From Candidatus Colicola equi (lineage in GTDB: Bacteria; Bacteroidota; Bacteroidia; Bacteroidales; Paludibacteraceae), in the NCBI GenBank assembly GCA_018066175.1, contig JAGHRV010000010.1, positions 1-64,000 on the forward strand: a stretch of DNA of 64,000 nucleotides, given 5' to 3'. Position 1 is the first letter of the stretch; the number at the start of each line of letters is the position of its first letter. Made by a program: the position numbers and the translations under genes. The notes under the pieces are model-generated. The model had not been told where the DNA came from, did no database searches, and saw only the letters and a program-made list of their open reading frames with translations. Positions 16,823 through 25,583 of this stretch are shown in pieces.

Positions 16823-18539
16823 ACTTCTGCCAATTATCCTTTAGACTGGCGGTGCGGTTGAATACCAACTTATCAGCCGTTGTATCGAGATCCACTACAA
16901 AGTAACCTTGTTTGAGGAACTGATAGTGGTTAACTTGGGCTATACCATCTACTATCTTAGTTGGATGCAACTCGCTGCGCAACGAGGCCTCCACTTTGAT
17001 ATTTGTCACTTTCAAACTATTCGGATTGAGCAAGTCGCGGAAGTCTCCTTCCTCGGCACTGGGGTTCTCAACGGCAAAGAGACGGTCGTACAAACGAGCC
17101 TCAGCATCGATACATGTGCCGCATTCTACCCAGTTGATAGTGGCTTTGGTCTTGCGATTTCCTCCTTCGGTTCCGGACTTGCTATCCGGATCATACGTAG
17201 CATACACCGTGGTGATTTTGCCTTCGGCATCTTTCTCGCAGCCCGTGGCTTGAATGATATAAGCGTTCTTTAGACGCACTTCGCGACCGCCGGGGCTGAG
17301 ACGGAAGAAATTCTTATCAGCCTCCTCCAGGAAGTCTTGACGCTCGATGTATAACTCTTTACCGAAACGCATGGTGCGAGTGCCTAACTCAGGATGACCG
17401 TCTATATTCTCGGCCACTAAGTCCTCACCCGCTCCTTCGTAGTTAGTCAGCACCAACTTAACCGGATCAAAGATAGCACATACACGGGGAGCTTTCTCTT
17501 TTTGATCTTCACGGATAGCATTCTCTAACCATGTATAGTCAATCATACCTTCCACTTTGGTGTAACCAATCGTATTGATAAAGGCACGAATAGCTGCAGG
17601 CGTGTAACCTCTGCGACGCAAACCGCATACTGTCGGCATGCGAGGATCATCCCATCCGGCTACTAAACCTTCCTTCACCAGTTGCAGCATCTTACGCTTG
17701 GACATCACCGTGTAGGATATATTCAGGCGGTTGAACTCAAACTGATGGCTGCGGTCCTCTACGTCCTGAGGATTACGTTGGTAACCAAAGTCAATCATAC
17801 GATCGATGAAATAGTCGTACAACGGACGATGCACCACAAACTCCAACGTACATATACTATGCGTCACGCCCTCAAAGTAATCACTTTGTCCATGCGCAAA
17901 GTCATACATAGGATAGACATTCCATTTGCGACCGGTGCGATGGTGAGGATGGGATGTGATGATGCGGTACATGATAGGATCACGGAAGTGCATATTGGGA
18001 TTAGCCATGTCAATCTTAGCACGCAGCACCATCTTACCTTCCTCTATCTCACCATTTTGCATGGCTTGGAAAAGACGTAAGTTCTCCTCAACAGGACGAT
18101 CGCGGTAAGGCGAAGCCACACCCGGTTCGGTAGGCGTACCTTTCTGCTCAGCAATCTGCTCGGCTGTCTGCTCATCTACATATGCCATACCATGCTTGAT
18201 GAAGTCAATGGCTAAGTTATATAATTGCTCAAAGTAATCACTTGCGTAATACACCTGTCCCCAGCGGAACCCCAACCAAGCGATGTCCTGTTGAATCGAA
18301 TCCACGTATTCGGTATCTTCCTTCACAGGGTTTGTATCATCAAAACGCAGGTTACAGATGCCGTTATATCGTTCAGCGATACCAAAGTCCATGCAGATAG
18401 CCTTGACGTGACCGATATGCAGATAACCATTGGGTTCAGGCGGGAAACGAGTCTGAATACGACCACTGTTCTTACCTTCTTGCAAATCTTTCTCAACGAT
18501 TTGCTCAATAAAATTGAGCGACTTTTCTTCTGTTTCCAT
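16821..18539 (-). CDS. glnS: Glutaminyl-tRNA synthetase
   Basis: A 572-residue class I aminoacyl-tRNA synthetase charging tRNA-Gln. The HIGH-type motif PPEPNGYLHIGH lies near residues 32-43, and the KMSKS-type VMSKRKM near 277-283. The C-terminal anticodon-binding beta-barrel follows, ending in QGYFVVDLDTT. Length and architecture are normal; no GatYqey extension is present. The start codon is one base beyond lpxA's stop, so it appears to be the last gene of the HD-lpxD-lpxC-lpxA-glnS series. Confidence 0.95.
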   Translation of the reverse strand: METEEKSLNFIEQIVEKDLQEGKNSGRIQTRFPPEPNGYLHIGHVKAICMDFGIAERYNGICNLRFDDTNPVKEDTEYVDSIQQDIAWLGFRWGQVYYASDYFEQLYNLAIDFIKHGMAYVDEQTAEQIAEQKGTPTEPGVASPYRDRPVEENLRLFQAMQNGEIEEGKMVLRAKIDMANPNMHFRDPIMYRIITSHPHHRTGRKWNVYPMYDFAHGQSDYFEGVTHSICTLEFVVHRPLYDYFIDRMIDFGYQRNPQDVEDRSHQFEFNRLNISYTVMSKRKMLQLVKEGLVAGWDDPRMPTVCGLRRRGYTPAAIRAFINTIGYTKVEGMIDYTWLENAIREDQKEKAPRVCAIFDPVKLVLTNYEGAGEDLVAENIDGHPELGTRTMRFGKELYIERQDFLEEADKNFFRLSPGGREVRLKNAYIIQATGCEKDAEGKITTVYATYDPDSKSGTEGGNRKTKATINWVECGTCIDAEARLYDRLFAVENPSAEEGDFRDLLNPNSLKVTNIKVEASLRSELHPTKIVDGIAQVNHYQFLKQGYFVVDLDTTADKLVFNRTASLKDNWQK

Positions 18540-18540
18540 A

Positions 18541-19314
18541 TTATAAACCCTTAATGACGCCGCGTGGCGACTCTTTAATGAAGTTAATAATCAAATCTCT
18601 TTCGGCACTTTGTGGCACTTCAGCCAGCACTTTCTCCACGGCTTGGGTCATATTGAGTTTACTCATATAAACCAGTCGATAAACGAGTTGAATGGTCTCT
18701 ACTTGTTCCTTCGTGAATCCACGGCGACCTAGACCTACGCTGTTGATTCCGCAGAACTGAATAGGATCACGAGCGGCCATCACGAATGGAGGCACATCCT
18801 TATTGACGTGACTGCCACCTTGAATCATCACGTGTGAACCGATGTGCGAGAACTGATGCACTAAGGTGCCACCACCGATTACAGCGTAGTCTTCCACCAC
18901 CACTTCTCCGGCTAATTGGGTGGCGTTGGACATAATAACATGGTCCTTCACCACCACATCGTGGGCCACGTGACAATAAGCCATAATCAGGCAGTTATTA
19001 CCCACTACGGTCTTGCCTTTGCTGGCGGTGCCGCGATGCACCGTGGAGCACTCTCTCAATACCGTGTTGTCACCTATGTACGTATAGGTTAGTTCACCGT
19101 TGAACTTCAGATCCTGAGGCACAGCACCTACAATAGCCGTTGGAAAAACATGGCAGTTCTTACCAATACGGGTGTGTTCACAAACCGTGGCATTGGCATC
19201 AATAATGGTACCTTCACCAATCTCTACATCTTTGTCAATAAACGCGAACGGTCCTACATCAACCGTCTCGTGCAATTTAGCGTCCGGATGGACGTAAGCT
19301 AATGGACTAATCAT
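18541..19314 (-). CDS. lpxA: UDP-N-acetylglucosamine acyltransferase
   Basis: A 257-residue left-handed beta-helix acyltransferase that starts lipid A synthesis by 3-O-acylation of UDP-GlcNAc. Hexapeptide repeats fill residues 1-190. The catalytic histidine segment YCHVAHDV is near 121-128, and the C-terminal helical region contains INSVGLGRRGFTKE. It overlaps the end of lpxC by 4 bases. Its place after lpxC matches the usual Bacteroidota order. Confidence 0.95.
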   Translation of the reverse strand: MISPLAYVHPDAKLHETVDVGPFAFIDKDVEIGEGTIIDANATVCEHTRIGKNCHVFPTAIVGAVPQDLKFNGELTYTYIGDNTVLRECSTVHRGTASKGKTVVGNNCLIMAYCHVAHDVVVKDHVIMSNATQLAGEVVVEDYAVIGGGTLVHQFSHIGSHVMIQGGSHVNKDVPPFVMAARDPIQFCGINSVGLGRRGFTKEQVETIQLVYRLVYMSKLNMTQAVEKVLAEVPQSAERDLIINFIKESPRGVIKGL

Positions 19315-20222
19315 ATTTTGTTAAATTTATTTACTATTTGTCGCAACTGCTTACAGCAGGCAGTGTTCACTCCGTGACCAGGACAAACGGCTTCTATCCG
19401 ACCACGGATAGGCATGCCTAATAGGGCCAAGTCGCCTACTATATCCAGCAGTTTATGCCGAGCCGGTTCATTCTCGAACCGTAACTCCGTCAAATAACCC
19501 AAGCGACTGGCATCAATGGTAGGCTTACCCATCTTACGGGCTAACCTATTCATGCTGAATTGCCACATACGCTTGTCGTAAATGACGATGGCATTATCTA
19601 AATCGCCGCCTTTAATCAAACCTAAGTTCAGCAGCGGGCGTATCTCTCTTAAGAAACAGAACGTGCGAGCATTGGCTATCTGCGTAACAAAGTTCGACAG
19701 GTCAGTCAGTTCGGCACTTTGTTCCTTCAGCACCTCCGAAGGGTATTTCACTGTAACAGCCACCTCGTAATGGTCGCATGGACTGATACGAATCGTGCTG
19801 CCTTTGCCATTGGTATACTCAAAGGGTTCGGTCACCACCCATTCCTTGACCTCAGCCGATTGGGTCTGCAATCCCACCCGCTTGATATGCTCCACAAAGA
19901 TGCGAGCACTGCCATCCAAGATGGGAATCTCAGGAGCATCTACTTCGATTAGGCAGTTAGTCACCCCCATCGCATACAGCGCAGCCATCATGTGCTCCAC
20001 GGTAGATACACGCCATGAACCGTTCTCCAATACCGTGCCACGCGTGGTTTGATGCACATACTCCGCCAACGCTTCATAGGTAGGTTGACCGTCTAAGTCC
20101 ACACGACGAATACGGATGCCGGTATGCTCTTCCGCCGGCAGCAACGTAGCATGAATCATCCCACCGGTATGCAACCCGGGGCCCTCCACACTAAATGCCT
20201 CTCGTATCGTCTTCTGCTTCAT
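19311..20222 (-). CDS. lpxC: UDP-3-O-acyl-N-acetylglucosamine deacetylase, without FabZ domain
   Basis: A 303-residue zinc deacetylase that commits the pathway to lipid A. Zinc ligands are visible: STVEHMMAAL near residues 73-82, and HKLLDIVGDLALLG near 256-269 carrying the second and third ligands. The catalytic GHGVN is near 284-288. In most Bacteroidota LpxC is fused to the dehydratase FabZ as a protein of about 460 residues. Here the ORF ends right after the LpxC part and lpxA begins at once. The FabZ domain is therefore absent from this locus and must be supplied elsewhere. The LpxC domain itself is complete. Confidence 0.92.
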   Translation of the reverse strand: MKQKTIREAFSVEGPGLHTGGMIHATLLPAEEHTGIRIRRVDLDGQPTYEALAEYVHQTTRGTVLENGSWRVSTVEHMMAALYAMGVTNCLIEVDAPEIPILDGSARIFVEHIKRVGLQTQSAEVKEWVVTEPFEYTNGKGSTIRISPCDHYEVAVTVKYPSEVLKEQSAELTDLSNFVTQIANARTFCFLREIRPLLNLGLIKGGDLDNAIVIYDKRMWQFSMNRLARKMGKPTIDASRLGYLTELRFENEPARHKLLDIVGDLALLGMPIRGRIEAVCPGHGVNTACCKQLRQIVNKFNKI

Positions 20223-20238
20223 CTCTAAACTCTAAACC

Positions 20239-21243
20239 CTAAACTAACTTCCTGTACATTTCCGGCAGTTTACGCATCACGGCATATACGCGCTTGCATA
20301 AACCGGCATCCATGGCAGGACTGCCTAAGTACACACCGGGTTTGGTTATACTGCCCGGCACACCTGTTTGGGCACCGAAGATACAGTTATCCACAATCTC
20401 TATATGTCCGGCAACACCTACCTGACCGGTCAGCATGCAATGGTTACCTATCGTGGTTGAACCGGCTATACCTACTTGCGAGCAGAGCACCGTTGATTCA
20501 CCTACCACTACGTTATGCGCCACTTGCACCAGGTTATCGATTTTGGTGTTCTTCTTAACACGCGTCTCACCCATCATGGCACGGTCCACCGTTGTGTTAG
20601 CTCCGATTTCTACATCGTCCTCTATCACGGCGATACCGATTTGTGGCACTTTATGATAAACACCCTGCGCATCCGGTTCAAAACCAAAGCCGTCTGAACC
20701 GATGACCACTCCGGCATGCAGGATGCAGTTACTGCCTACACGGCAGTTGTAATACACCTTAACGCCCGGATATAGAATCGTGTTATCACCTATCACTACG
20801 TTATCGCCCAGGTACACCTGCGGGTAGATTTGCACGCCCTTACCCAGGCGCACGTTCTTGCCGATATATGCCATTGCACCTACATACGCATCTTCGGGCA
20901 CTTGCACGCCTTCGGCTATATAAGCAGGCTGTTCGATACCCTTACGTTTGGGATTGAGCACTTCCGCTACGGCTTGCAATAACTGAGCCATCGCACCACG
21001 GGCGTTGTCCACACGAATAAGTGTGGCTTCCGTTGTATCGTCATACACCAGTGTCTTGGTAATCAGCACCACCGATGCCTTGGTATCCTTGAGGTATGGC
21101 AGGTACTTATCATCTCCTAAGAAGCATAAGTCCCCTTCCTTGGCTGTCTCCAGTCCGGCTACATTACTCACTTTGCGATTGGCATCTCCTACCAACTCGC
21201 CTGATAACATCATGGCAATCTGCCCTGCAGTAAATTCCATCAT
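20239..21243 (-). CDS. lpxD: UDP-3-O-acylglucosamine N-acyltransferase
   Basis: A 334-residue acyltransferase adding the second acyl chain in lipid A synthesis. An N-terminal uridine-binding domain (about residues 1-100) is followed by hexapeptide repeats to about 310. The catalytic segment [11 protein letters not shown] near 236-246 is present. It overlaps the HD-domain gene stop by 4 bases and precedes lpxC, forming HD-lpxD-lpxC-lpxA. Confidence 0.95.
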   Translation of the reverse strand: MMEFTAGQIAMMLSGELVGDANRKVSNVAGLETAKEGDLCFLGDDKYLPYLKDTKASVVLITKTLVYDDTTEATLIRVDNARGAMAQLLQAVAEVLNPKRKGIEQPAYIAEGVQVPEDAYVGAMAYIGKNVRLGKGVQIYPQVYLGDNVVIGDNTILYPGVKVYYNCRVGSNCILHAGVVIGSDGFGFEPDAQGVYHKVPQIGIAVIEDDVEIGANTTVDRAMMGETRVKKNTKIDNLVQVAHNVVVGESTVLCSQVGIAGSTTIGNHCMLTGQVGVAGHIEIVDNCIFGAQTGVPGSITKPGVYLGSPAMDAGLCKRVYAVMRKLPEMYRKLV

Positions 21244-22496
21244 ATCCTAAATTGAAATAAATACAGTTTCTTTGGTTTGTGCGTCAGCGCCTTAAGGTCT
21301 AATATCTCGCTCGCTGATGCGATATCCTTAACCGACCCATCATGATAGAGTATATCTATCGAGTCGTCTTTTTCCGAATACGTGCTCTTAGTGGATAAGT
21401 GCTCCACAAAGAAATAATGTGCATCTTTAGTATCTATGCCCAAGGCCGTGGTGTACAACAGCGTCAGGTCTTTCTTATCATCCTCCGTCAGCGGCGCCTC
21501 TATCAATCGGCCCCTGAATAGCCGTCTATTAGTGAAGGCCTCACTCAATAATCGCAGCACCTTATCGTCATGACTCATCCAAACTTTGATGGCACTTATC
21601 ACATCCGTATCGTCCAACAGCGCATACTCGTGCAACGCCTTACTGCCGATATAAAAGTCCTTTTCGGTGATGTTGTTATACAGGAAATAATGCAATGCCG
21701 GACTGGCAAATAACTCCACTCCCCGACCTGCCAACTCCTTGGCGCGAGCCAGTACCGATATCAGCAGTTGCTCGGCAGCCACACTCGTCTTATGCAAATA
21801 CACCTGCCAGTACATCAATCTACGAGCCACCAGGAACTTCTCCACGCTGTAGATACCTTTTTGCTCAATCACCAATTTATCCTCTACTACATTCAGCATC
21901 TTCAGCAGTCGCTCGCTGGCGACACGACCTTCCTGCACGCCCGTGAAGAAACTATCGCGACATAGGTAATCCATCCTATCTACGTCCAACTGACTACTAA
22001 TGAGTTGATGCAAGAAATGACGTTTGTACTCGTCCTTAAAGATGGCTATCGCTTCGTCCAACGGACCCTGGTTATACATACTACATTGTGCATCACCATG
22101 CGTCAGGTCGTGGTTAATCTGCTCCATCATCAGTAAACTGATTTCCTCATGCGTGATGCCACTCACCAACGTATTCTCCAATACATGGGAGAAGGGACCG
22201 TGACCTATATCGTGCAGCAGAATGGCTATTTCGGCACCGGTGGCTTCGCTCTCGCTAATCGCCACACCCTTGCTGCGTAACGATTCTATGCCTTCCTGCA
22301 TCAGATGCATCGCTCCTAATGAATGGGAGAAGCGCGTATGGATAGCACCCGGGTACACAAAGTTACTCAACCCCAATTGACGAATGCGACCTAACCGCTG
22401 CACAAACGGATGTTGCAGCACATCATACACCAGTTCATTGGGGATAGTCATAAACCCAAATACAGGGTCGTTTATTATCTTGCGTTTATTAGCCAT
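21240..22496 (-). CDS. HD-domain phosphohydrolase (dGTPase-like)
   Basis: A 418-residue protein of the HD superfamily, of the YdhJ/SAMHD1-like branch. The metal ligands are visible as HTRFSHSLG near residues 52-60 and [12 protein letters not shown] near 92-103; a third histidine lies in the [12 protein letters not shown] region near 175. Likely activity is hydrolysis of a nucleotide, perhaps a dNTP, but this is not proved. It is the first gene of the lipid A operon and carries the promoter at 22524-22555. This arrangement before lpxD is conserved in Bacteroidales as I recall it. Confidence 0.88.
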   Translation of the reverse strand: MANKRKIINDPVFGFMTIPNELVYDVLQHPFVQRLGRIRQLGLSNFVYPGAIHTRFSHSLGAMHLMQEGIESLRSKGVAISESEATGAEIAILLHDIGHGPFSHVLENTLVSGITHEEISLLMMEQINHDLTHGDAQCSMYNQGPLDEAIAIFKDEYKRHFLHQLISSQLDVDRMDYLCRDSFFTGVQEGRVASERLLKMLNVVEDKLVIEQKGIYSVEKFLVARRLMYWQVYLHKTSVAAEQLLISVLARAKELAGRGVELFASPALHYFLYNNITEKDFYIGSKALHEYALLDDTDVISAIKVWMSHDDKVLRLLSEAFTNRRLFRGRLIEAPLTEDDKKDLTLLYTTALGIDTKDAHYFFVEHLSTKSTYSEKDDSIDILYHDGSVKDIASASEILDLKALTHKPKKLYLFQFRI

Positions 22497-22523
22497 TGAT
22501 GTCTATATATACATTTGAGCGTG

Positions 22524-22555
22524 CAAAGATACAATTTTTTTTGCATATATGCAAA
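22524..22555 (-). promoter_or_regulatory. Promoter of the HD-lpxD-lpxC-lpxA-glnS operon
   Basis: Minus-strand TTTG (22552-22555), 20 bases, TATCTTTG (22524-22531), with the extended TTTGCATATATGC at the -33 side. Confidence 0.75.
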
Positions 22556-22607
22556 TAAAAGTGATTTTTTAGGCTAAAAAAGATAGACTTATCTATCTAA
22601 AATGAAT

Positions 22608-23897
22608 TTATGGTCTAAGACAACCGATGGGAATAACATAAACACCATCTTCACGAGTAAATGCAAATTGACCACCAGTAAGAACTATTAACAAGTCCGG
22701 TTCGCGTAATGGGTTTTGTATATTATTTTGGTTGTATTGTTGGATTAAAGCCTTTAATTCAATCAAATGTTTGGCCCCCTCTTCAATATCGTTGCTGCCT
22801 AATTTACATTCTATTAGAGCATAACGTCCATCTGCGATATGCAGCACAAAGTCTGCTTCCAAATCATACCGATCGTGATAATAGTTCAACTCTGTTCCCA
22901 ATGGTGCAGAATATACTTTCAAATCTCTGGCACACAGGCATTCAAATATAAACCCAAATGTCTTCATGTCTTTGATTAAATTATTGGGGGTTAGACCAAG
23001 TGCGGCAACAGCTATGGAGGGATCTGCTAATTCTCGTTTTAGCCCACTTCTGATAGCCGTTTTAGACCGAATCGCAGGATTCCATGCCTCGATGTCTTGA
23101 ATAACGAATAGGCGTTGTAGTGCCTGCTGATAGTCATCAAACGTCTTAACTTGCAAACTTTCAGCAGAAGCATTAACATCTGCTACGATATTGGATTTCT
23201 TGACCAAGGTGGAAATGTTTCGGGCGTAAGAGCGTAATATAGCTCTCGTTAAACCAGGGCTACGATTGACCCCATCAATATTTTGTATATCCATTTCACA
23301 AACAGTGGTGAAATAGTTTCTCGCTACCAACAATTTTGATTGGTCTGTTTTGCGAGAAAGTGATGCCGGCCAACCTCCTCTGCAAGCAGCAAAAACCAGT
23401 TGCTCAATAGTCAAATCCGATTGGATACCATCTATATCTATTTGGGGATTATCAAACAATGCTTGAAGGGAAATCTTGCCATTTGATTCTTGCGATTCCC
23501 ACAGACTCATAGGCAGCATCTTCAAACGGGCAATACGACCATTCCCGCTGTGCTGTATTTGTTGTTTATCAACGGAATTGGAACCTGTTAATATAAATTG
23601 AGCAACATCGTTACGGACATCTACTTCATCCCGAATAGCATCCCATAGACGTGGTGCCAATTGCCATTCGTCAATTAGACGAGGTGTATCTCCTTTTAAT
23701 AAAATAGAAGGCTTTACTTGAATAGTTTTTAGATTAGTTTCTAATGTCTCATTATTCTGCATCTTTAATATGCTTCTAGCATGCTGGGTTGCAGTAGTGG
23801 TCTTACCACACCATTTTGGGCCTTCTATTAGAACGGCTCCAAACGCCTCTAAATACTCCGATAATTGCGTATCAAATACGCGATTTAAGTATGCCAT
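22608..23897 (-). CDS. AAA-type ATPase with DUF4143 domain (second)
   Basis: A 429-residue ATPase of the AAA_14/DUF4143 family. The Walker A motif GPKWCGKTT lies at residues 26-34 from the chosen start, and the Walker B-like LIDEWQ near 78. The C-terminal nuclease-like segment contains DLEADFVLHI and ALIECKLGSND. The start at 23897 (MAYLNRVFDT) is preferred to an in-frame ATG 19 residues upstream, because the extra residues look untranslated and the promoter at 23924-23955 lies inside them. The gene begins an AT-rich accessory island that also holds a restriction-modification pair. Confidence 0.87.
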   Translation of the reverse strand: MAYLNRVFDTQLSEYLEAFGAVLIEGPKWCGKTTTATQHARSILKMQNNETLETNLKTIQVKPSILLKGDTPRLIDEWQLAPRLWDAIRDEVDVRNDVAQFILTGSNSVDKQQIQHSGNGRIARLKMLPMSLWESQESNGKISLQALFDNPQIDIDGIQSDLTIEQLVFAACRGGWPASLSRKTDQSKLLVARNYFTTVCEMDIQNIDGVNRSPGLTRAILRSYARNISTLVKKSNIVADVNASAESLQVKTFDDYQQALQRLFVIQDIEAWNPAIRSKTAIRSGLKRELADPSIAVAALGLTPNNLIKDMKTFGFIFECLCARDLKVYSAPLGTELNYYHDRYDLEADFVLHIADGRYALIECKLGSNDIEEGAKHLIELKALIQQYNQNNIQNPLREPDLLIVLTGGQFAFTREDGVYVIPIGCLRP

Positions 23898-23923
23898 AAT
23901 CAATATATTTTTGAAATTCGCTG

Positions 23924-23955
23924 CAAAGGTACTAAAAATATTTGAATTGTGCAAA
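23924..23955 (-). promoter_or_regulatory. Promoter of the second DUF4143 ATPase
   Basis: Minus-strand TTTG (23952-23955), 20 bases, TACCTTTG (23924-23931). The -33 box touches the first unit of the 23-base repeat array at 23954-24045. Confidence 0.75.
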
Positions 23956-24045
23956 TTATTTCCTATTTTTGTGGCATTTTGTTTCCTATTTTTGTGGCAA
24001 ATCAGTTCCTATTTTTGTGGCATTTTATTTCCTGTTTTTGTGGCA
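23954..24045 (+). repeat. Four exact-period 23-base direct repeats
   Basis: Four units of 23 bases, 23954-23976, 23977-23999, 24000-24022 and 24023-24045. Each ends in TTCCTATTTTTGTGGCA (last unit CCTG for CCTA); the first six or seven bases vary. The period is constant. GTGGCA recurs in the next 430 bases on both strands. The array lies directly upstream of the ATPase promoter. Confidence 0.9.
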
Positions 24046-24055
24046 CAGCTGGGGC

Positions 24056-24201
24056 GCGTCTAAAGTTCCGTAGCATCTCCGTAGCATGTAAGCCCCTACT
24101 AAACCCCACCGGAAGCCCACGAAAAGTGAGGTTTTCGGCAGGTTTAGGCGGGGGTTACCTTAGCAGCATGTGGTCCCGAAATGGTCGCCTACTTTAGACG
24201 C
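24056..24201 (+). other. 146-base nested hairpin element
   Basis: The ends are an exact 11-bp inverted repeat, GCGTCTAAAGT (24056-24066) / ACTTTAGACGC (24191-24201), followed by TTTTTAG. Inside are CTAAACC (24099-24105) / GGTTTAG (24141-24147) with a flanking CCCC/GGGG, and an inner hairpin CCGGAA/TTTTCGG (24109-24138) capped by CAC-GAAAA-GTG. TCCGTAGCAT is directly repeated on the left arm. No ORF fits. It may be a structured RNA or the end or origin of a mobile element; no transposase, reverse transcriptase or Rep gene is adjacent. The rest of the gap (24202-24671) is AT-rich, with further (A/T)GTGGCA copies. Confidence 0.6.
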
Positions 24202-24313
24202 TTTTTAGTTACTTTTTGATTTTTGCGCCTGGGCAAGTGGCAGATAGTGGCAGATAAAGCATTTTTCCCTATATAATATTTTATTTTTTCTTCCTATGCG
24301 GGGATTATATATA

Positions 24314-24550
24314 TTAGAAAACATCTGCCACATCTGCCACTATCTGATTTTTATAATCCTCTACGATTTTTCGCGCATCTGCTTGACTATTACCATGTTC
24401 CACCACAAAACAGCCTCGTTTTCCACCTGATATTTTTTGTGGCAGATAGTTGTGGCAGTTAAGCATCCGCCCCAACACACGGTCAATTAACGCAAACGGA
24501 AAGTACCCACCTACCCTTTTTGCGGAGGGGGGGTACATCGGTTTTATCAT
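24314..24550 (-). CDS. Short ORF, possible gene remnant
   Basis: A 78-residue ORF I do not recognise. The reading frame is open a further 10 codons upstream of the first ATG. Its composition looks coding-like (FPFALIDRVLGRMLN; CFVVEHGNSQADARKIVEDY). It may be the C-terminal remnant of a larger gene of a mobile element. Its 3' end is built from the ATCTGCCAC repeat motif. I see no promoter. The call is tentative. Confidence 0.35.
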   Translation of the reverse strand: MIKPMYPPSAKRVGGYFPFALIDRVLGRMLNCHNYLPQKISGGKRGCFVVEHGNSQADARKIVEDYKNQIVADVADVF

Positions 24551-24671
24551 TGATTCAATAAAGGGTTTAGTCTGGAGAGATTATAATTTACAGATTATAA
24601 CCATCGAATTTGCATCTAACACTTGCCGTTATTCACAACTCATAAAAAACAGGTAACACTTTACATATAAA

Positions 24672-25583
24672 TTACCTCGGCCCTAAAAATTTATCGCCAT
24701 TGAGGTGTATCATGTGATCGGGCATATCAGCTATCCAAACTTCTGTTTCCCATGCCAATTGCTCAGAGAATTTTTTAAATGTGGAAAAATCTAAAAATGC
24801 AGTAACAAAAATTTTTCCTGCTGTTACATGCGTAGTCATTTGTGATATTTCCTGGATTCGCTTGGAATTCATTGGCCCTACAGATGTAACTGCTTCTATA
24901 AAATATAGCCAGTCCTTATCTTCCTTATATAACACCACATCAGGCATTTTGTCATGCAAAGTTATTTCAAAGCCTAGTTGAGCCAATTTATCAACCTCTT
25001 TAACCAAATCTTTTTCCGTAGTATCACCCACATATAAAACTTCTGAATTAGGGGCAAAACGTGGAGCAAACTCCTCAATAATAGCACGTTGTAATTGATT
25101 ATGCTTACCCGCACTCAACGAAAAATCTATACCATTGATCTTGACAGGCATTTTCTGCATTTTCTTTTTAGATGCGTATATATCTACTAATTTGGCGTAA
25201 TTAGTGATAAACGCTGTTTGTGCTATATTCCCCTTTCCTAATTCCTGTACCACAGGCAAGAAATCAGCGGTCAAGCGCCACATATATTGAGGGCTATTTG
25301 TACTTTTCCCATTATCTTCTACAATAGCAGCGGTACGGAAATGATGCAGTGCTTGTTTACGAAAAGTCTCACGCGAATTTTCAGCATAATTCTTTCCATA
25401 GTATTTATTAGTAAAAGCAATAATATCATGAATACGAATCCAATTATTTGTTGCTTTAGCAAAAGATTTTTTCTCGGTCAAGTTCGCCATTGCCAAGATA
25501 ACATAGCCACATAAATCACCTTGTTGTGCTTTGGGCATACCAATAGTAGCCAAAAGTTTTTTTATTCGATTTAACTTATCCAT
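24672..25583 (-). CDS. Type II restriction endonuclease, BsuBI/PstI family
   Basis: A 303-residue endonuclease of the BsuBI/PstI family, whose founding members cut CTGCAG. The C-terminal catalytic region is clear: YVGDTTEKDLV near residues 185-195, MPDVVLYKEDKDWLYFIEA near 219-237 with the PD...ExK-type residues, and TSVGPMNSKRIQEI near 239-252. The N-terminal half is the family's winged-helix-type DNA-binding region. Its ATG overlaps the methyltransferase stop by 13 bases, giving methylase-before-nuclease order. Base composition is AT-rich compared with the lipid A genes, which supports horizontal transfer. The CTGCAG specificity is inferred from family only. Confidence 0.92.
   Translation of the reverse strand: MDKLNRIKKLLATIGMPKAQQGDLCGYVILAMANLTEKKSFAKATNNWIRIHDIIAFTNKYYGKNYAENSRETFRKQALHHFRTAAIVEDNGKSTNSPQYMWRLTADFLPVVQELGKGNIAQTAFITNYAKLVDIYASKKKMQKMPVKINGIDFSLSAGKHNQLQRAIIEEFAPRFAPNSEVLYVGDTTEKDLVKEVDKLAQLGFEITLHDKMPDVVLYKEDKDWLYFIEAVTSVGPMNSKRIQEISQMTTHVTAGKIFVTAFLDFSTFKKFSEQLAWETEVWIADMPDHMIHLNGDKFLGPR

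Noticed and set aside
23954-24045. CRISPR array or tandem promoter array
   Set aside because: Units have no unique spacers of normal length and there are no cas genes. The -7-like TATTTTTG boxes have 15-base spacing, which does not fit the TTTG-N20-TAnnTTTG promoter.
23949-24197. Plus-strand ORF of 82 residues across the 23-base repeats
   Set aside because: It is produced by the repeats and the hairpin element; Phe/Cys-rich composition, no domain pattern.
24056-24201. Integron attC site or retron RNA
   Set aside because: No GTTRRRY core and no integron integrase; no reverse transcriptase gene nearby. Left as an unassigned structured element.
23954-24201. Plasmid-type iteron origin
   Set aside because: The repeats resemble iterons, but no replication initiator gene is present, so I do not call an origin.
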